NCBI RefSeq assembly: GCF_000750005.1
Contig: NZ_JPYA01000204.1
Span: forward strand, 1-5,183
Length of the DNA: 5,183 nucleotides
Source of the DNA: Geobacillus icigianus
GTDB lineage: Bacteria > Bacillota > Bacilli > Bacillales > Anoxybacillaceae
Direction of reading: 5' to 3'
Below the pieces are notes generated by a model. It was not told where the DNA came from and did not search any database. It was given only the letters and a program-made list of their open reading frames with translations. The position numbers were made by a program, and so were the translations under genes. Each line of letters opens with the position of its first letter. Within the stretch, counting starts at the first letter, position 1. Positions 4,777 through 5,183 of the stretch are shown one piece after another.

Positions 4777-5092
4777 ATTTAAGTTGTCTTCACTTGTAGA
4801 AGCTATTACTCTCAGTACCCCTATTTCCTCAAATATGATAGCTTGTGAATATACACTATAGACTAGTCCCTTTTCTTCACGTAGGATTTGATTTAAACGA
4901 GAGTTCCTTCCCCCACCTAAAATTAAGTTGGTTTTTAAACAACAAATGTTCAATGAAATGAGCTATTCCATTCGTCTCTTTTGTTTCATGTTTCGTTCCT
5001 ACATGCACCATTACTCCAATAGAAACTGATTTAGCGTAAGGGATTTTGTCAATTAGTAGACGAAGACCATTAGACAAACATCGTTTCCTCAT
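4765..5092 (-). pseudogene. M16 zinc peptidase (insulinase/processing-peptidase family), internally deleted
   Basis: ATG at 5092 has a strong Shine-Dalgarno sequence (AGGGGGAG) seven bases upstream. The first 53 residues are a typical M16 N-terminus, with the inverted zinc motif HFIEH (His45, Glu48, His49). At about 4925-4936 the sequence jumps, with a +1 frame change, to the family's C-terminal part: TNLILGGGRNSRLNQILREE then KGLVYSVYS, with the conserved Arg...Tyr pair of the substrate pocket. Family members are about 400-430 residues, so roughly 190 internal codons are gone. That includes the distal zinc-ligand Glu. The C-terminus also ends early, at a TAG inside the inverted repeat 4739-4776. 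Read without the shift, the N-terminal frame stops at 4877 after 71 residues. The gene is dead. M16 peptidases mature or degrade peptides, and some serve bacteriocin operons (AlbF), which is only a possibility here. Confidence 0.85.
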
Positions 5093-5183
5093 TTAACTCT
5101 CCCCCTTGCTCCTGTATAAACATTTGAAAAGCAATATCAGGGTTTTCTGTATTATGCTTTTTTAGAAAAGACACGTAGTCTCC
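5070..5183 (-). CDS. Hypothetical protein, C-terminal 37 residues, overlapping the M16 gene
   Basis: The frame is open from the right edge. It reads GDYVSFLKKHNTENPDIAFQ, then MFIQEQGGELNEETMFV, and stops at 5072-5070. It overlaps the M16 start by 23 bases in another frame, the arrangement of translationally coupled genes in one operon. I do not recognise the family from this tail. It is AT-rich and polar, with no obvious membrane segment. Given the coupling, it probably belonged to the same pathway as the peptidase. Nothing in the window damages it, but its start lies outside. Confidence 0.6.
   Translation of the reverse strand, partial: GDYVSFLKKHNTENPDIAFQMFIQEQGGELNEETMFV

Overview
The window is a pile-up of insertion sequences (ISs) ending at the broken edge of an ordinary chromosomal operon. 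At least five transposable-element relics or copies lie end to end in about 4.7 kb. The protein style (IS231-like IS4-family, IS1182, IS630 and a DDE transposase with a WSIE..FRQAK motif) and the Shine-Dalgarno sites suggest a Firmicute. A thermophilic Bacillaceae such as Geobacillus, Parageobacillus or Anoxybacillus is my best guess. No rRNA or housekeeping gene is present to confirm it.

Left part (1-2246). The C-terminal part of an IS4/IS231-like transposase enters from the left edge on the + strand (1-483). A full-length, apparently intact IS4/IS231-like transposase (453 aa, TTG start, complete D-D-YREK set) follows on the - strand (685-2046), so the two converge. A + strand terminator lies between them. 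Three copies of an IS231-type terminal repeat, all in the same orientation, end at 630, 2140 and 2246. The first two are followed outward by the same 11-12 bases in opposite orientation, which looks like the scar of a transposase-made inversion.

Middle part (2247-2893). Only the 5' end of an IS1182-family element survives: terminal hairpin, a likely internal promoter, a hairpin masking the ribosome binding site, and the first ~56 codons. After it comes a non-coding stretch with a 135-bp tandem repeat, each copy carrying a near-palindrome.

Right part (2894-5183). A structurally complete IS630-family element (about 1.14 kb, TA target duplication, 21/24-matching ends) encodes its transposase in two frames joined at a run of nine A residues. 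To its right lies the C-terminal half of a GC-rich DDE transposase broken by two frameshifts. Last, on the - strand and AT-rich, are the wreck of an M16 zinc peptidase gene with a large internal deletion and the overlapping 3' end of an upstream gene. These are probably remnants of the host operon that the ISs invaded.

I see no complete cargo system (defence, resistance, metabolism). The interest is in IS biology: shielding of transposase translation by 5' hairpins in two unrelated elements, the inverted target-like repeat, the slippery frameshift and the unexplained 135-bp repeat.
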